DNA of 64,000 nucleotides from Variovorax paradoxus (lineage in GTDB: Bacteria; Pseudomonadota; Gammaproteobacteria; Burkholderiales; Burkholderiaceae_C): the NCBI GenBank assembly GCA_016806145.1, contig CP063167.1:988501-1052500 (forward strand), written 5' to 3'. Positions within the stretch are counted from its first letter, which is position 1. The number at the start of each line of letters is the position of its first letter. The notes beneath the pieces are model-generated. The model searched no databases. It was not told where the DNA came from and saw only the letters and a program-made list of their open reading frames with translations. The position numbers and the translations under genes were made by a program. Positions 17,708-26,517 of this stretch are shown one piece after another.

Positions 17708-18382
17708 ATGCTCACATTCCAACTGCGCTACAGCACACGGAGACACGTCTTCACGACCGTCGACGGCCGCATGGCCTGCGTCGGCGATGCGGCAGAAACG
17801 ATGACCTATCGGTGTGAACTGCTCGCGGGCGAGCACACGCCAGCCCTACGCGGTCGCTTCAGGCTTGAAAGGTCCGCCTTCGTCGCCCTGCCAATCTTGG
17901 TCGCTCGCGGCATCGGCGCAGCGCTCAGTAAACGGCCCGCAGGTTCCCTTGACCTCCGCCCTGCCCTGCTCGAGGCTCAGCTGACGCTAAGCATGGGTAA
18001 TGGACCGTTTCAAAACCTCACCTGCTGGCGACTCTTCGAAGCTTGGGACGAACAACACACATGGGAAGACCGCCTGGGAACCTGGCCCGCCCATGGCCCT
18101 GCCGCTGTGACGCCCTGGCGCCTCGCCCAGTACGTGCTGTGGCGCGCTGCCGCGGACGCCAAATTGGCCTGCACGGCAATACCTCCGGTCCATCTCGACC
18201 GCGGCACACAGTACTGCCTGAGCAGCGAACTCCCACAGCCGCTTCGGCAGGAGTTCGAGCGTTCTAGTTGCCTGCAGACCCAACCGCACGTGGATGGACA
18301 TCCAGATGCCTTCCATGTCCATGACGTCGCCCGCTTTCTCGCCCTCAAGTCTGCCCGGGTCGTCTATCTGGAAAACATGTAG
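17708..18382 (+). CDS. Unknown protein in the defence island
   Basis: 224 residues from ATG 17708 (an ATG at 17651 would add 19 residues of unlikely sequence). The N-terminus 'MLTFQLRYSTRRHVFTTVDG' looks like a beta-rich domain. The middle is tryptophan-rich (WRLFEAWDEQHTWEDRLGTW), and a conserved-looking stretch reads PPVHLDRGTQYCLSSELPQP. No family recognised. The stop is 52 nt before the next gene, suggesting an operon. Confidence 0.6.
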   Translation: MLTFQLRYSTRRHVFTTVDGRMACVGDAAETMTYRCELLAGEHTPALRGRFRLERSAFVALPILVARGIGAALSKRPAGSLDLRPALLEAQLTLSMGNGPFQNLTCWRLFEAWDEQHTWEDRLGTWPAHGPAAVTPWRLAQYVLWRAAADAKLACTAIPPVHLDRGTQYCLSSELPQPLRQEFERSSCLQTQPHVDGHPDAFHVHDVARFLALKSARVVYLENM

Positions 18383-18434
18383 AGGAGGTGACTACACGCA
18401 GTCACAGGCCATCAACTACCAGAAAGACCGTTTC

Positions 18435-19076
18435 ATGGACCCTACGACCGCACATGAACTCTTGTCGCGATTCCACCTCGCTTCCATCCTCAACCCAGCT
18501 GGTGCGGCATATGAACAGGCGAGTTCGCCCCAGCACCCCGACTTGCCAGCGTGGCTGCTGCGACAAACGCTGCCGGATGCAGTCATCCAGAAGTTCGAGT
18601 CGGCACGCCGCCCCGCCCCAACGCCGCACCTCATGGTGTATCCGATGCCGTGTGGCGCCATGCTCGCGCTGGCTATTCTGCAGATCAGCCCGGTACAGCT
18701 GCGCACCGCCGTGCCGCTGGTCGGCGACCAGGCTCCCGAATGGCTCGACTACTGCATCGTCGGCAATCGCATCGGATGGCTCCTGGACGTGGAGGAGACT
18801 CGCCAGGCCGTGCATATGAGCCTCCGGTACCAGTTCCTAGAAACCGGTCGACTCCGAGAACTCGCGAGCCAGTCACGCCCTTCGTCGAAGGAAGAAATCG
18901 CGCTCAATCTGATTCAAGCCACAAGCATGCTCTTGCCTCCTGCAGCCGTCAGAACATTGTTGCCCGGCACCGCTGTTCAAGAGGCCCATGTCGCACTCGT
19001 TGCGACCGATGGGGCCACCTCGCATCTCATGCGCAGTGTGGCACTGGCGCTTCTTGGAAGCGCGGAACCCCACTGA
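18435..19076 (+). CDS. Unknown protein, second gene of the 17.7-19.1 kb pair
   Basis: 213 residues from ATG 18435. An AGGAGGTG sequence at 18382-18389 is strong but lies about 45 nt upstream with no in-frame start after it, so either this distance is real or a non-standard start is used. The protein is helical with hydrophobic patches (GAMLALAILQISPVQLRTAV) and a C-terminal SHLMRSVALALLGSAE. No family recognised. A hairpin terminator at 19081 follows the stop. Confidence 0.6.
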   Translation: MDPTTAHELLSRFHLASILNPAGAAYEQASSPQHPDLPAWLLRQTLPDAVIQKFESARRPAPTPHLMVYPMPCGAMLALAILQISPVQLRTAVPLVGDQAPEWLDYCIVGNRIGWLLDVEETRQAVHMSLRYQFLETGRLRELASQSRPSSKEEIALNLIQATSMLLPPAAVRTLLPGTAVQEAHVALVATDGATSHLMRSVALALLGSAEPH

Positions 19077-19080
19077 TTTG

Positions 19081-19107
19081 AAGGCGCCCTCGTGGCGCCT
19101 TTCCCTT
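19081..19107 (+). terminator. Rho-independent terminator after the unknown gene pair
   Basis: AAGGCGCC and GGCGCCTT form a perfect 8-bp stem with loop CTCGT, followed by TCCCTT. It starts 5 nt after the stop at 19076. Confidence 0.7.
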
Positions 19108-19328
19108 CTGGGGATGGCGGCGGCAATTTTGACGAAAAAAGTCTGGGCGGTGCTTGCGGCTGAATCGCTTTAGACCAAGCGCCGCGGGCTCTAAAGCGCT
19201 TCACTTAGACCCAAGTCGCCCACACGGATGAACCGCCGTGTCGGAGCGCATCAATCCCTCGACGGTCTTCACATCTTCGACCACAGCCAGATGCGTCCTG
19301 GCGAACCCGGAAAAGGAAACCTCATCTC

Positions 19329-19826
19329 ATGAGCTCGATTGACAACAAAGCACTCTTCGATGGCACGCACGACGACTATTGCGAAGTTTTGGACACACCG
19401 CACCTCTACATTAACCGAGACCTGGTGCAGATTCGCCTCGCCCCTAAACGCAAGGACGCAATGCATCTGTCCCTAGCCACCGGCCTTCACTCCTTCTTCG
19501 AAGTCCAATGGGAAGACGTCCCGCCCCTGACGTACACCTCCCGGTGCACTCCCGACCTCCTTCAGCTGGAGCGCACCGGCATCTACAGCGTGCTGAGTTT
19601 GGACAATGACGACCTGGACTTCTTCCATGACGCCCAACGCCGCCGCAGTTGTTTTTTGACGGAAGACAACCATTTCTTCACGGTACACGCCCTGTTCCCC
19701 AAACAAGCCCGTTCCATGCTCGGCGACTTGTATAACGAAACGCGAGCGGCCGTCGTGAGCACTACCAGCACGAGCCCGATGCGCGCGCTGCAACGCAAGA
19801 ACTGGGTCAGGCGCGGAGAAGATTGA
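19329..19826 (+). CDS. Unknown 165-residue protein in the defence island
   Basis: ATG at 19329 with AAAAGGAAA about 10 nt upstream. The protein is acidic, with segments CEVLDTPHLYINRDLVQIRL, DLLQLERTGIYSVLSLDNDD and SCFLTEDNHFFTVHALFPKQ. No domain recognised and no membrane segment. It has its own terminator at 19877 and a 220-nt leader, so it seems to be a separate transcription unit. Confidence 0.55.
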   Translation: MSSIDNKALFDGTHDDYCEVLDTPHLYINRDLVQIRLAPKRKDAMHLSLATGLHSFFEVQWEDVPPLTYTSRCTPDLLQLERTGIYSVLSLDNDDLDFFHDAQRRRSCFLTEDNHFFTVHALFPKQARSMLGDLYNETRAAVVSTTSTSPMRALQRKNWVRRGED

Positions 19827-19876
19827 GCAAAAACGTTCGCCTCGCGGACTTGCCAAGCCGGCGAGCCCACTTGCTC

Positions 19877-19901
19877 TGCCGCCCCGTGGGGCGGCATTTT
19901 T
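19877..19901 (+). terminator. Strong Rho-independent terminator
   Basis: TGCCGCCCC pairs perfectly with GGGGCGGCA across a 2-nt loop and is followed by TTTTTGTT. It ends the transcription unit of the gene at 19329. Confidence 0.85.
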
Positions 19902-19981
19902 GTTGCGCGGACAGTCGACCCTCTATTCCGTGACCTTCGGCTATCGGATACATTCTGAATTCTGTAAAGACGACGTAAAAC

Positions 19982-20179
19982 ATGCCCCGGATATCTGAAC
20001 GCAAGACCGCCCCGGTCAATCTGCGCATGTCGCTGGAGGTCAAGGACCTCCTGCGCTTGGCCGCCGAGCGCGAGCACCGCACGCTCTCGAACATGTTAGA
20101 GCGGTTGGTCTTGCAGCACTGCGAGCGCGAAGGCATTGCCATGCCGCCGGCACCCGCAGCAGGGAAGAACACTAATTAG
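19982..20179 (+). CDS. Small ribbon-helix-helix (Arc-like) DNA-binding protein
   Basis: 65 residues. The pattern PVNLRMSLEVKDLLRLAAER, then EHRTLSNMLERLVLQHCERE, is a beta-strand with alternating residues followed by two helices, as in Arc/CopG repressors. It starts at ATG 19982, 148 nt before the Type ISP gene on the same strand, and so is a good candidate for control of that gene. The tail (PPAPAAGKNTN) is disordered. Confidence 0.65.
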   Translation: MPRISERKTAPVNLRMSLEVKDLLRLAAEREHRTLSNMLERLVLQHCEREGIAMPPAPAAGKNTN

Positions 20180-20327
20180 GGCATGAACCAGAACGTTGAG
20201 AAACCCTGCTACGGAAAAGCTCCCAAGTCACGAAGCGCCGAATATGCCTTGGCGGGCTGCACCCAACATCTGTTGGAGATACGGCGGAATCTCGCAACAC
20301 CATGCAAAACCAAAAAAGACTGAGCGC

Positions 20328-23300
20328 ATGACATTCCAAGAACTACTGGACGAACTGGCCGAGGCCGCTCGCAGCAACCGAGACAAGGGCACCCAATTCG
20401 AAAAGCTCATAGCTAACTACCTGCTGACCGACCCGCAGTACGCTGACCGCCTGGCCGATGTCTGGCTGTGGGAGGAATGGCCCGACCGTTGGAACACCGA
20501 CGTAGGCATTGACCTGGTGGCGCGAGAGCGTGGCACGGGCGACTACTGGGCCATCCAGTGCAAATTTTTTGACCCCGGTTATTCGTTGCAGAAGGCCGAC
20601 ATCGACTCGTTTTTTACGGCCTCAGGCAAGAAGTTCGCCACCAATGATGGGGAACGCAGCTTTGCCCACCGCATCGTTGTTTCCACCACCGACAAGTGGA
20701 GCAAGCACGCCGACGACGCCCTCGCCAATCAGGTGATTTCCGTTTCCCGGCTATGGTTCAAAGAACTTGCGGAAAGCCCAATTGATTGGAGCCAGTTTAG
20801 CCTGTCCAACATTAAGGACATTAGGCTCAAAAAGAAGAAGCAACCCCGCGAGCATCAGCACGAGGCCATTGCATCCGTGGCCGAAGGCTTTGCCAAAGCA
20901 GACCGGGGCAAACTCATCATGGCCTGCGGTACGGGCAAGACCTTCACCGCGCTACGCATGATGGAAAACGAAGTGCCAGCCGATGGCCGCGTGTTGTTCC
21001 TGGCCCCGTCGATTTCCTTGGTGGCGCAGTCCCTGCGGGAATGGACTGCCGAGAGCGTAGAGCCCTTTCATGCTTTCGTCGTGTGTTCCGATTCCAAGGT
21101 AGGTAGGGACGAAGAAGACATCAGCACCCATGACCTGGCCTATCCCGCCACCACCGATTCCAAGCGGTTGAGCAAAGCAGCTGCTGCGCTATCCAAGGGA
21201 CGGCGCACCGTTGTGTTTTCCACCTACCAATCCATTCAGGTGGTGGGAGATGCGCAGAAGGCGGGGCTGGGCGAGTTCGACTTGATTGTGTGCGACGAGG
21301 CCCACCGCACCACCGGCTTGACATTGCCCAGCGAAGACCCTTCCGAGTTCGTGAAGGTGCATAACAACGCCATCGTTGAGGCCAAAAAACGCCTCTACAT
21401 GACGGCCACGCCGCGCATCTTTGCGGACAAGTCCAAGACCAAGGCCAACGAAGCCGATGCCGTCCTTTTCTCCATGGACGATGCGGAAACCTACGGCCAA
21501 GAGTTCTACCGCCTGGGCTTCGGCAAGGCAGTATCCAGAGACCTGTTGACCGAATACAAGGTGCTGATTGTCGCGGTCAAAGAGGAGGAAATGGCGAAGC
21601 TGGCCAACAACTACAACAACGCCTACAAGATTGACGACAAAAAAGCCATCGACATCAATTTTGCCACCAAGATTATTGGCAGTTGGAAAGGGCTTTCCAA
21701 GAAGGGGCTGGTGGCGGTGGACGATGACGGGCAAGAGGACGCCATCACCCAAGACGCCGCTCCCATGCGCCGCGCCGTGGCTTTCTCCAAGTCCATCAAG
21801 GACTCCAAGCAGATGCAGGAAGTCTTTGGGCAATTGGTTCAGACCTACCAGCAGGCGCACCCGCAGCAGGAAGGGCAGGACGAAGCCTTGCAGGACATGG
21901 TGGCCTGCCAGTTGCAGCACGTTGACGGCACCATGAATGCCCTCAAACGGCAAACAGCGCTGGAATGGCTCAAAGCTGATGTTGGAGAGGGGCAATGCCG
22001 CATCCTTACCAATGCGCGTTGCCTGTCCGAAGGCATCGACGTGCCTGCGCTGGATGCCGTGGTGTTCTTTGACACCCGCGAATCTATCGTGGACATCGTG
22101 CAGTCCGTGGGCCGAGTCATGCGCAAGGCCGAGGGCAAGCAATTCGGCTACATCATCCTGCCCGTGTGCATCCCGTCCGAGCGCGTCAAGGACTACAACA
22201 ACTACATCGACAGCGACCCTCAGTTCAAGGGCATTTGGAAAGTCATCAAGGCACTGCGCGCGCACGATGAGAGCCTCGTGGATGAAGCCGAGTTCCGCCG
22301 CAAAATCAAGGTCATTGCCGACCCCGACAATAAGAAGGGCGGCGACGACCGCAAGGGCGACCAGGCAGACCTGCCGATGGAGTTCCCGACGCTGCCCATC
22401 GACGCCATCAACGAAGCCGTCTATGCCGCCATCCCCAAGAAGTTGGGCGACCGCGAATACTGGGCCGAATGGGCCAAGGGCATTGGTCAGGTGGCCGAGC
22501 GGCTGATAGCGCGCATCAACGCCTTGGTAGATTCATCGCCCGCGCTGGCGCAGGACTTTGCCCGTTTTCTCAAAGGCTTGCAGGACACCCTCAACCCCAC
22601 CGTGGGTCGGGAAGAGGCAGTGGAAATGCTGGCCCAGCACATCCTCACGCTGCCGGTGTTTCAGGCCCTGTTTGCTGGGACAGAGTTTCCCTCGCACAAC
22701 GTCGTGGGCCGCGCGCTTCAAGCCATCGTGGAGAAGCTAGATGCCGCAGCCGTGGGTTCAGAAACCGAGGGGCTTGCGAAGTTCTATGACAACGTGCGCG
22801 AGCGGGTAGCCCTTGCCAAGAGCGACAAGTCCAAGCAAGACATCATCCGCAACCTATACGACACCTTTTTCCATAACGCCTTCCCGCGCATGGCCGAGCG
22901 CCTGGGCATTGTGTACACCCCCGTGCAGGTGGTGGACTTCATCTTAAACAGCACCAATGCCGCGCTGCGCAAGCACTTCGGGGAATCGATGGGCAGCGAA
23001 GGCGTGCATATCCTCGACCCATTCTCGGGCACGGGTACCTTCCCCGCGCGTTTGATTCAGTCGGGGCTGATTGGCAAGGATGACCTGCCGCGTAAGTTCG
23101 AGAGCGAACTTCACGCCAACGAAATCGTGCTGCTGGCCTACTACATCGCCACCATCAACATCGAGACAGCCTACCACGGGGTCACAGGTGAGTACTTGCC
23201 GTTTGACGGCATGGTATTGACCGACACGTTTCAGATGACCGAGGACAATGACCTCGTGGACAAGGTGGTGCTGCCCGAGAATAACGCGCGGGTGGAGCGC

Positions 23301-25169
23301 CAGTTGGCCGAGCCCATCCGAGTGATTGTGGGCAACCCTCCGTATTCGGCGCAGCAGGACAGCGAGAACGACAACAACAAGAACTTGGCCTATCCGACGC
23401 TGGATGAGCGCATCCGCCAGACATACGCTGCGAATTCCTCGGGCAGGCTGGCGAAAAACCTCTACGACTCCTACATCCGCGCCATTCGCTGGGCAACCAA
23501 TCGCATTGGCGAACGCGGCATTGTGTCTTTCGTTACCAACGGCTCGTTTCTCGACGCCAACAACATGGACGGGCTACGCAAGTGCTTGACGCAGGATTAC
23601 ACCCATCTGTACATCTTTAACCTGCGGGGTAATGCCCTCGGGCAAGGGGAGGTGAGGCGTAAGGAAGGCGGCGGCATTTTTGGAGAAGGCTCACGCACCC
23701 CCGTGGTCGTTTCCATCATGGTTAAAGACCCAGCGCACGCCGGTCCGTGCGAACTGCTCTATCACGACATTGGCGACTATCTGACGCAGCAGGAGAAGCT
23801 GGACATCATCGAGCGCTTCGGCAGCATTGACGGCATGGACTGGCTCATCGTCAAGCCCAACGCAGAGGGCGATTGGGCTAACCAGCGCGACCCGGCGTTC
23901 GATGGTTTCGTGCCCATGGGGGACAAGGACGATAGCGGCAATGCCCTCTTTGAGGTTTACTCACTGGGGGTCGTAACCAATCGAGACCCTTGGGCTTACA
24001 ACATGAGCCGTGCGGCGTTGGAGGCCAACATGCGCCGCATGATTGCGGCCTTCAACGAGGACAGCAGTAGGTATGCGAAGTTGTGCAAGGGCAAGCCCAA
24101 AGACCAGTGGCCCGAGGTGGAGACCGCCATTGATGCCGACCCGAGGCATATCAGCTGGACTCGCGCGTTGAAGGCCGATGCGAAACGTGGCCGAGTGTAT
24201 GAGTTTGAGGAGGCATCGCTGACGCAGGGTATGTACCGACCCTTCGCGAAACAATGGATGTACTTCAACCGGCGCTTCAATGAGATGGTGTACCAGCAGC
24301 CGAAGTTGTTCCCGACGCCGCGACACTCCAATGTGGTGATTTCATGCACTGGAGTCGCAGACCGCAAGGGGTTCTCGGTATTGGCCGCAAACATGGTTCC
24401 CAACATGCACTTGACCGACACGGGCCAATGCTTTCCGATGTACTGGTATGAGGCCGTAAAGGAACAGGATGCGACGGCGCAGGCCGCGATGTTTGCCGCC
24501 GCTGACCAAGCCAAAGCAGATGCTGATGGCTATGTGCGCCGCGAGTCCATAACCGACTGGGCGCTGGGCGCTTTCCGTAAGCGCTACGCTGATGCCAGCC
24601 TTACCAAGGAAGACATCTTTTGGTACGTGTACGGCATCCTGCATTCGCCCGAGTACAAGGCACGTTTTGCGACCGACCTCAAGAAGATGGTGCCGCGCAT
24701 CCCCTACGCCAAGGACTTCCGTGTATTCAGCGATGCAGGGCGCAGCCTAGGCCAGTGGCATTTGAACTACGAGACCATCGAGCCCTATGCCTTGACCGAA
24801 GAATTCAAGCGGCTGGTGATGGAGCCCGGCGACCTGCGCGTGGACAAGATGGCCTTTGGCAAAAAGGATGGCAAGCCCGACAAGAGCGTCATCCTCTACA
24901 ACCCGCACCTGACGCTGCGCGACATCCCCGTGGAAGCCTATGACTATGTGGTCAACGGCAAGTCTGCCATCGAATGGGTGATGGAGCGCTACGCCGTGTC
25001 CGTGGACAAGTCCAGCGGCATCAAAAACGACCCCAACGAATGGTCAACCGACCCCCGCTACATCGTGGATTTGGTCAAGCGCATTGTGCGTGTGAGCGTT
25101 GAAACGGCTCGTATCGTTCAGGGTTTGCCGCCCTTGGCGGAAGGGGATGGACCGACGAATCCGGCGTGA
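20328..25169 (+). CDS. Single-chain Type ISP restriction-modification enzyme (LlaGI-like)
   Basis: 1613 residues from ATG 20328 (frame open further upstream without a likely start). Domains in order: an Mrr-like PD-(D/E)xK nuclease with D58/D62 and Q77-C-K79; a superfamily 2 translocase with Walker A ACGTGKT (199-205), DEAH box at 323-326, and motif VQSVGRVMRKAEGKQ; a coupler; an N6-adenine methyltransferase with SAM motif DPFSGTGTF (from 897) and catalytic NPPY (1003-1006); and a C-terminal target-recognition domain. Family knowledge: such enzymes bind an asymmetric site, methylate one strand, translocate on DNA and cleave after head-on collision. Length and all motifs are intact. It is followed after 97 nt by SIR2-HerA. 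Confidence 0.92.
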   Translation: MTFQELLDELAEAARSNRDKGTQFEKLIANYLLTDPQYADRLADVWLWEEWPDRWNTDVGIDLVARERGTGDYWAIQCKFFDPGYSLQKADIDSFFTASGKKFATNDGERSFAHRIVVSTTDKWSKHADDALANQVISVSRLWFKELAESPIDWSQFSLSNIKDIRLKKKKQPREHQHEAIASVAEGFAKADRGKLIMACGTGKTFTALRMMENEVPADGRVLFLAPSISLVAQSLREWTAESVEPFHAFVVCSDSKVGRDEEDISTHDLAYPATTDSKRLSKAAAALSKGRRTVVFSTYQSIQVVGDAQKAGLGEFDLIVCDEAHRTTGLTLPSEDPSEFVKVHNNAIVEAKKRLYMTATPRIFADKSKTKANEADAVLFSMDDAETYGQEFYRLGFGKAVSRDLLTEYKVLIVAVKEEEMAKLANNYNNAYKIDDKKAIDINFATKIIGSWKGLSKKGLVAVDDDGQEDAITQDAAPMRRAVAFSKSIKDSKQMQEVFGQLVQTYQQAHPQQEGQDEALQDMVACQLQHVDGTMNALKRQTALEWLKADVGEGQCRILTNARCLSEGIDVPALDAVVFFDTRESIVDIVQSVGRVMRKAEGKQFGYIILPVCIPSERVKDYNNYIDSDPQFKGIWKVIKALRAHDESLVDEAEFRRKIKVIADPDNKKGGDDRKGDQADLPMEFPTLPIDAINEAVYAAIPKKLGDREYWAEWAKGIGQVAERLIARINALVDSSPALAQDFARFLKGLQDTLNPTVGREEAVEMLAQHILTLPVFQALFAGTEFPSHNVVGRALQAIVEKLDAAAVGSETEGLAKFYDNVRERVALAKSDKSKQDIIRNLYDTFFHNAFPRMAERLGIVYTPVQVVDFILNSTNAALRKHFGESMGSEGVHILDPFSGTGTFPARLIQSGLIGKDDLPRKFESELHANEIVLLAYYIATINIETAYHGVTGEYLPFDGMVLTDTFQMTEDNDLVDKVVLPENNARVERQLAEPIRVIVGNPPYSAQQDSENDNNKNLAYPTLDERIRQTYAANSSGRLAKNLYDSYIRAIRWATNRIGERGIVSFVTNGSFLDANNMDGLRKCLTQDYTHLYIFNLRGNALGQGEVRRKEGGGIFGEGSRTPVVVSIMVKDPAHAGPCELLYHDIGDYLTQQEKLDIIERFGSIDGMDWLIVKPNAEGDWANQRDPAFDGFVPMGDKDDSGNALFEVYSLGVVTNRDPWAYNMSRAALEANMRRMIAAFNEDSSRYAKLCKGKPKDQWPEVETAIDADPRHISWTRALKADAKRGRVYEFEEASLTQGMYRPFAKQWMYFNRRFNEMVYQQPKLFPTPRHSNVVISCTGVADRKGFSVLAANMVPNMHLTDTGQCFPMYWYEAVKEQDATAQAAMFAAADQAKADADGYVRRESITDWALGAFRKRYADASLTKEDIFWYVYGILHSPEYKARFATDLKKMVPRIPYAKDFRVFSDAGRSLGQWHLNYETIEPYALTEEFKRLVMEPGDLRVDKMAFGKKDGKPDKSVILYNPHLTLRDIPVEAYDYVVNGKSAIEWVMERYAVSVDKSSGIKNDPNEWSTDPRYIVDLVKRIVRVSVETARIVQGLPPLAEGDGPTNPA

Positions 25170-25266
25170 CAGTTGATTGACCCGATGCAGCGTGCCTATC
25201 GGCAGCAACTCGCGTTGTGCTCTCTGGGCCCGCGGGGCCTTAAATACTCCTGACGCTTATTGAGAT

Positions 25267-26517
25267 ATGCAAGTATTGACCTACCGGAATGGCGGAGCTT
25301 GGCGCGAAGTTAAAGACCCCAAAGAGGATGGCAACGGACGCACCATCCCGGACCCAGCACTTGCAGAAATCAACCGCAACCTTTCCGACTGCTTCAGGTG
25401 CACCAACCTTGTCGTTCTCACCGGGCTCGGTACGTCCCTACATGTGAACGTGCAACCTAAAGCTCCAGGGGAGTCTGGTCCACGGGCGGCACAAGCGGGA
25501 AAGCGCATCGCTCCCACGATGGCTGACCTATGGAGGGAGTGCAAGGCAAATTGCGGGGACAGCTTCGACAAGGTCATTGCGCTCACGCATTTCCCGACGG
25601 CCAAGGGTGAAAACATCGAAGCGCTGCTCTCGCACTGCAAGATTGCGGAAGAGTTCCTCGGTGACGGGGAAGAGAAGACGCAAGTCAAGGAATTTATTGC
25701 CATCGCCGAACAGACAGTTCGCGATTGCGTACGCTTCTTGGACGTTGGAGATGAAGTTGGCCTTCATGCGGACTTTCTTCGCCGGCTGGTTCGTCGGTCC
25801 ACGCGAAAGCTGCGCACAAAAGTCTTTACAACCAACTATGACTTGTGCTTCGAGTACGCTGCGCGCAAAGGGCGCTACGTCATCGTTGACGGTTTTTCCC
25901 ATACAACGCCGCAAGTCTTCGATTCGCTTTACTTCTCCTACGACATCGTGAAACGGGAAAGCAGCCCTGACAGTCACGATTTCATTCCGAACGTCTTCCA
26001 TCTCTACAAACTTCACGGCTCTGTAGATTGGACAAAGAGCAAGACCTCCGGAGAGATAGAGAAAGACCCCACCTCTGAAGCACCGCTGCTCATATATCCT
26101 CGAAATACGAAATACGAGTTGTCATTCGAGCAACCATATCTCGAGATGATGTCAGCATTCCAAACTGCATTACGACAACCGGATACCGGCCTTCTCGTTT
26201 TGGGATTTGGATTCAATGACAACCATTTGGCTGAGCCAATACTGTCGGCCATCAATTCCAATCTGCACCTCAAGGTCGTGGTGTGTGACCCTGGCCTTGG
26301 TCCATGGGAAAACAAGGACAAGGTTGTCCAGGACGGCAACGATGCGAAGCACCCCTACCTGTCAAAGCTCAGGTACTTGATTGAGCACGGTGATGCGCGC
26401 CTGGCGCTCATTTCCTCCACCTTTGAGCAAGCCGTGCCGTTGATGCCGGACATCGCTGCTGAAACCGACCTCGAGCAGCACTACGAGCGCATCCGACTGA
26501 TGCGGGAGGCAGGATGA
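25267..26517 (+). CDS. SIR2-family defence NADase (partner of HerA)
   Basis: 416 residues. Sir2 fold motifs: VVLTGLGTS (49-57) for NAD binding, TTNYD at 188-192, and the catalytic histidine in YKLHGSVDW (H250). The C-terminal VLGFGFNDNHLAEPIL is the usual late strand of SIR2-like proteins in phage defence. It overlaps the HerA gene by four bases (ATGA, 26514-26517), so the two are translationally coupled. Known pairs of this kind form a large complex and deplete NAD+ or cut DNA on infection. No zinc-binding module of deacetylase sirtuins is present. Confidence 0.85.
   Translation: MQVLTYRNGGAWREVKDPKEDGNGRTIPDPALAEINRNLSDCFRCTNLVVLTGLGTSLHVNVQPKAPGESGPRAAQAGKRIAPTMADLWRECKANCGDSFDKVIALTHFPTAKGENIEALLSHCKIAEEFLGDGEEKTQVKEFIAIAEQTVRDCVRFLDVGDEVGLHADFLRRLVRRSTRKLRTKVFTTNYDLCFEYAARKGRYVIVDGFSHTTPQVFDSLYFSYDIVKRESSPDSHDFIPNVFHLYKLHGSVDWTKSKTSGEIEKDPTSEAPLLIYPRNTKYELSFEQPYLEMMSAFQTALRQPDTGLLVLGFGFNDNHLAEPILSAINSNLHLKVVVCDPGLGPWENKDKVVQDGNDAKHPYLSKLRYLIEHGDARLALISSTFEQAVPLMPDIAAETDLEQHYERIRLMREAG

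Noticed and set aside
21189..22265. 358-codon minus-strand frame within the Type ISP gene
   Set aside because: It is antisense to conserved helicase motifs on the plus strand and has no family features.
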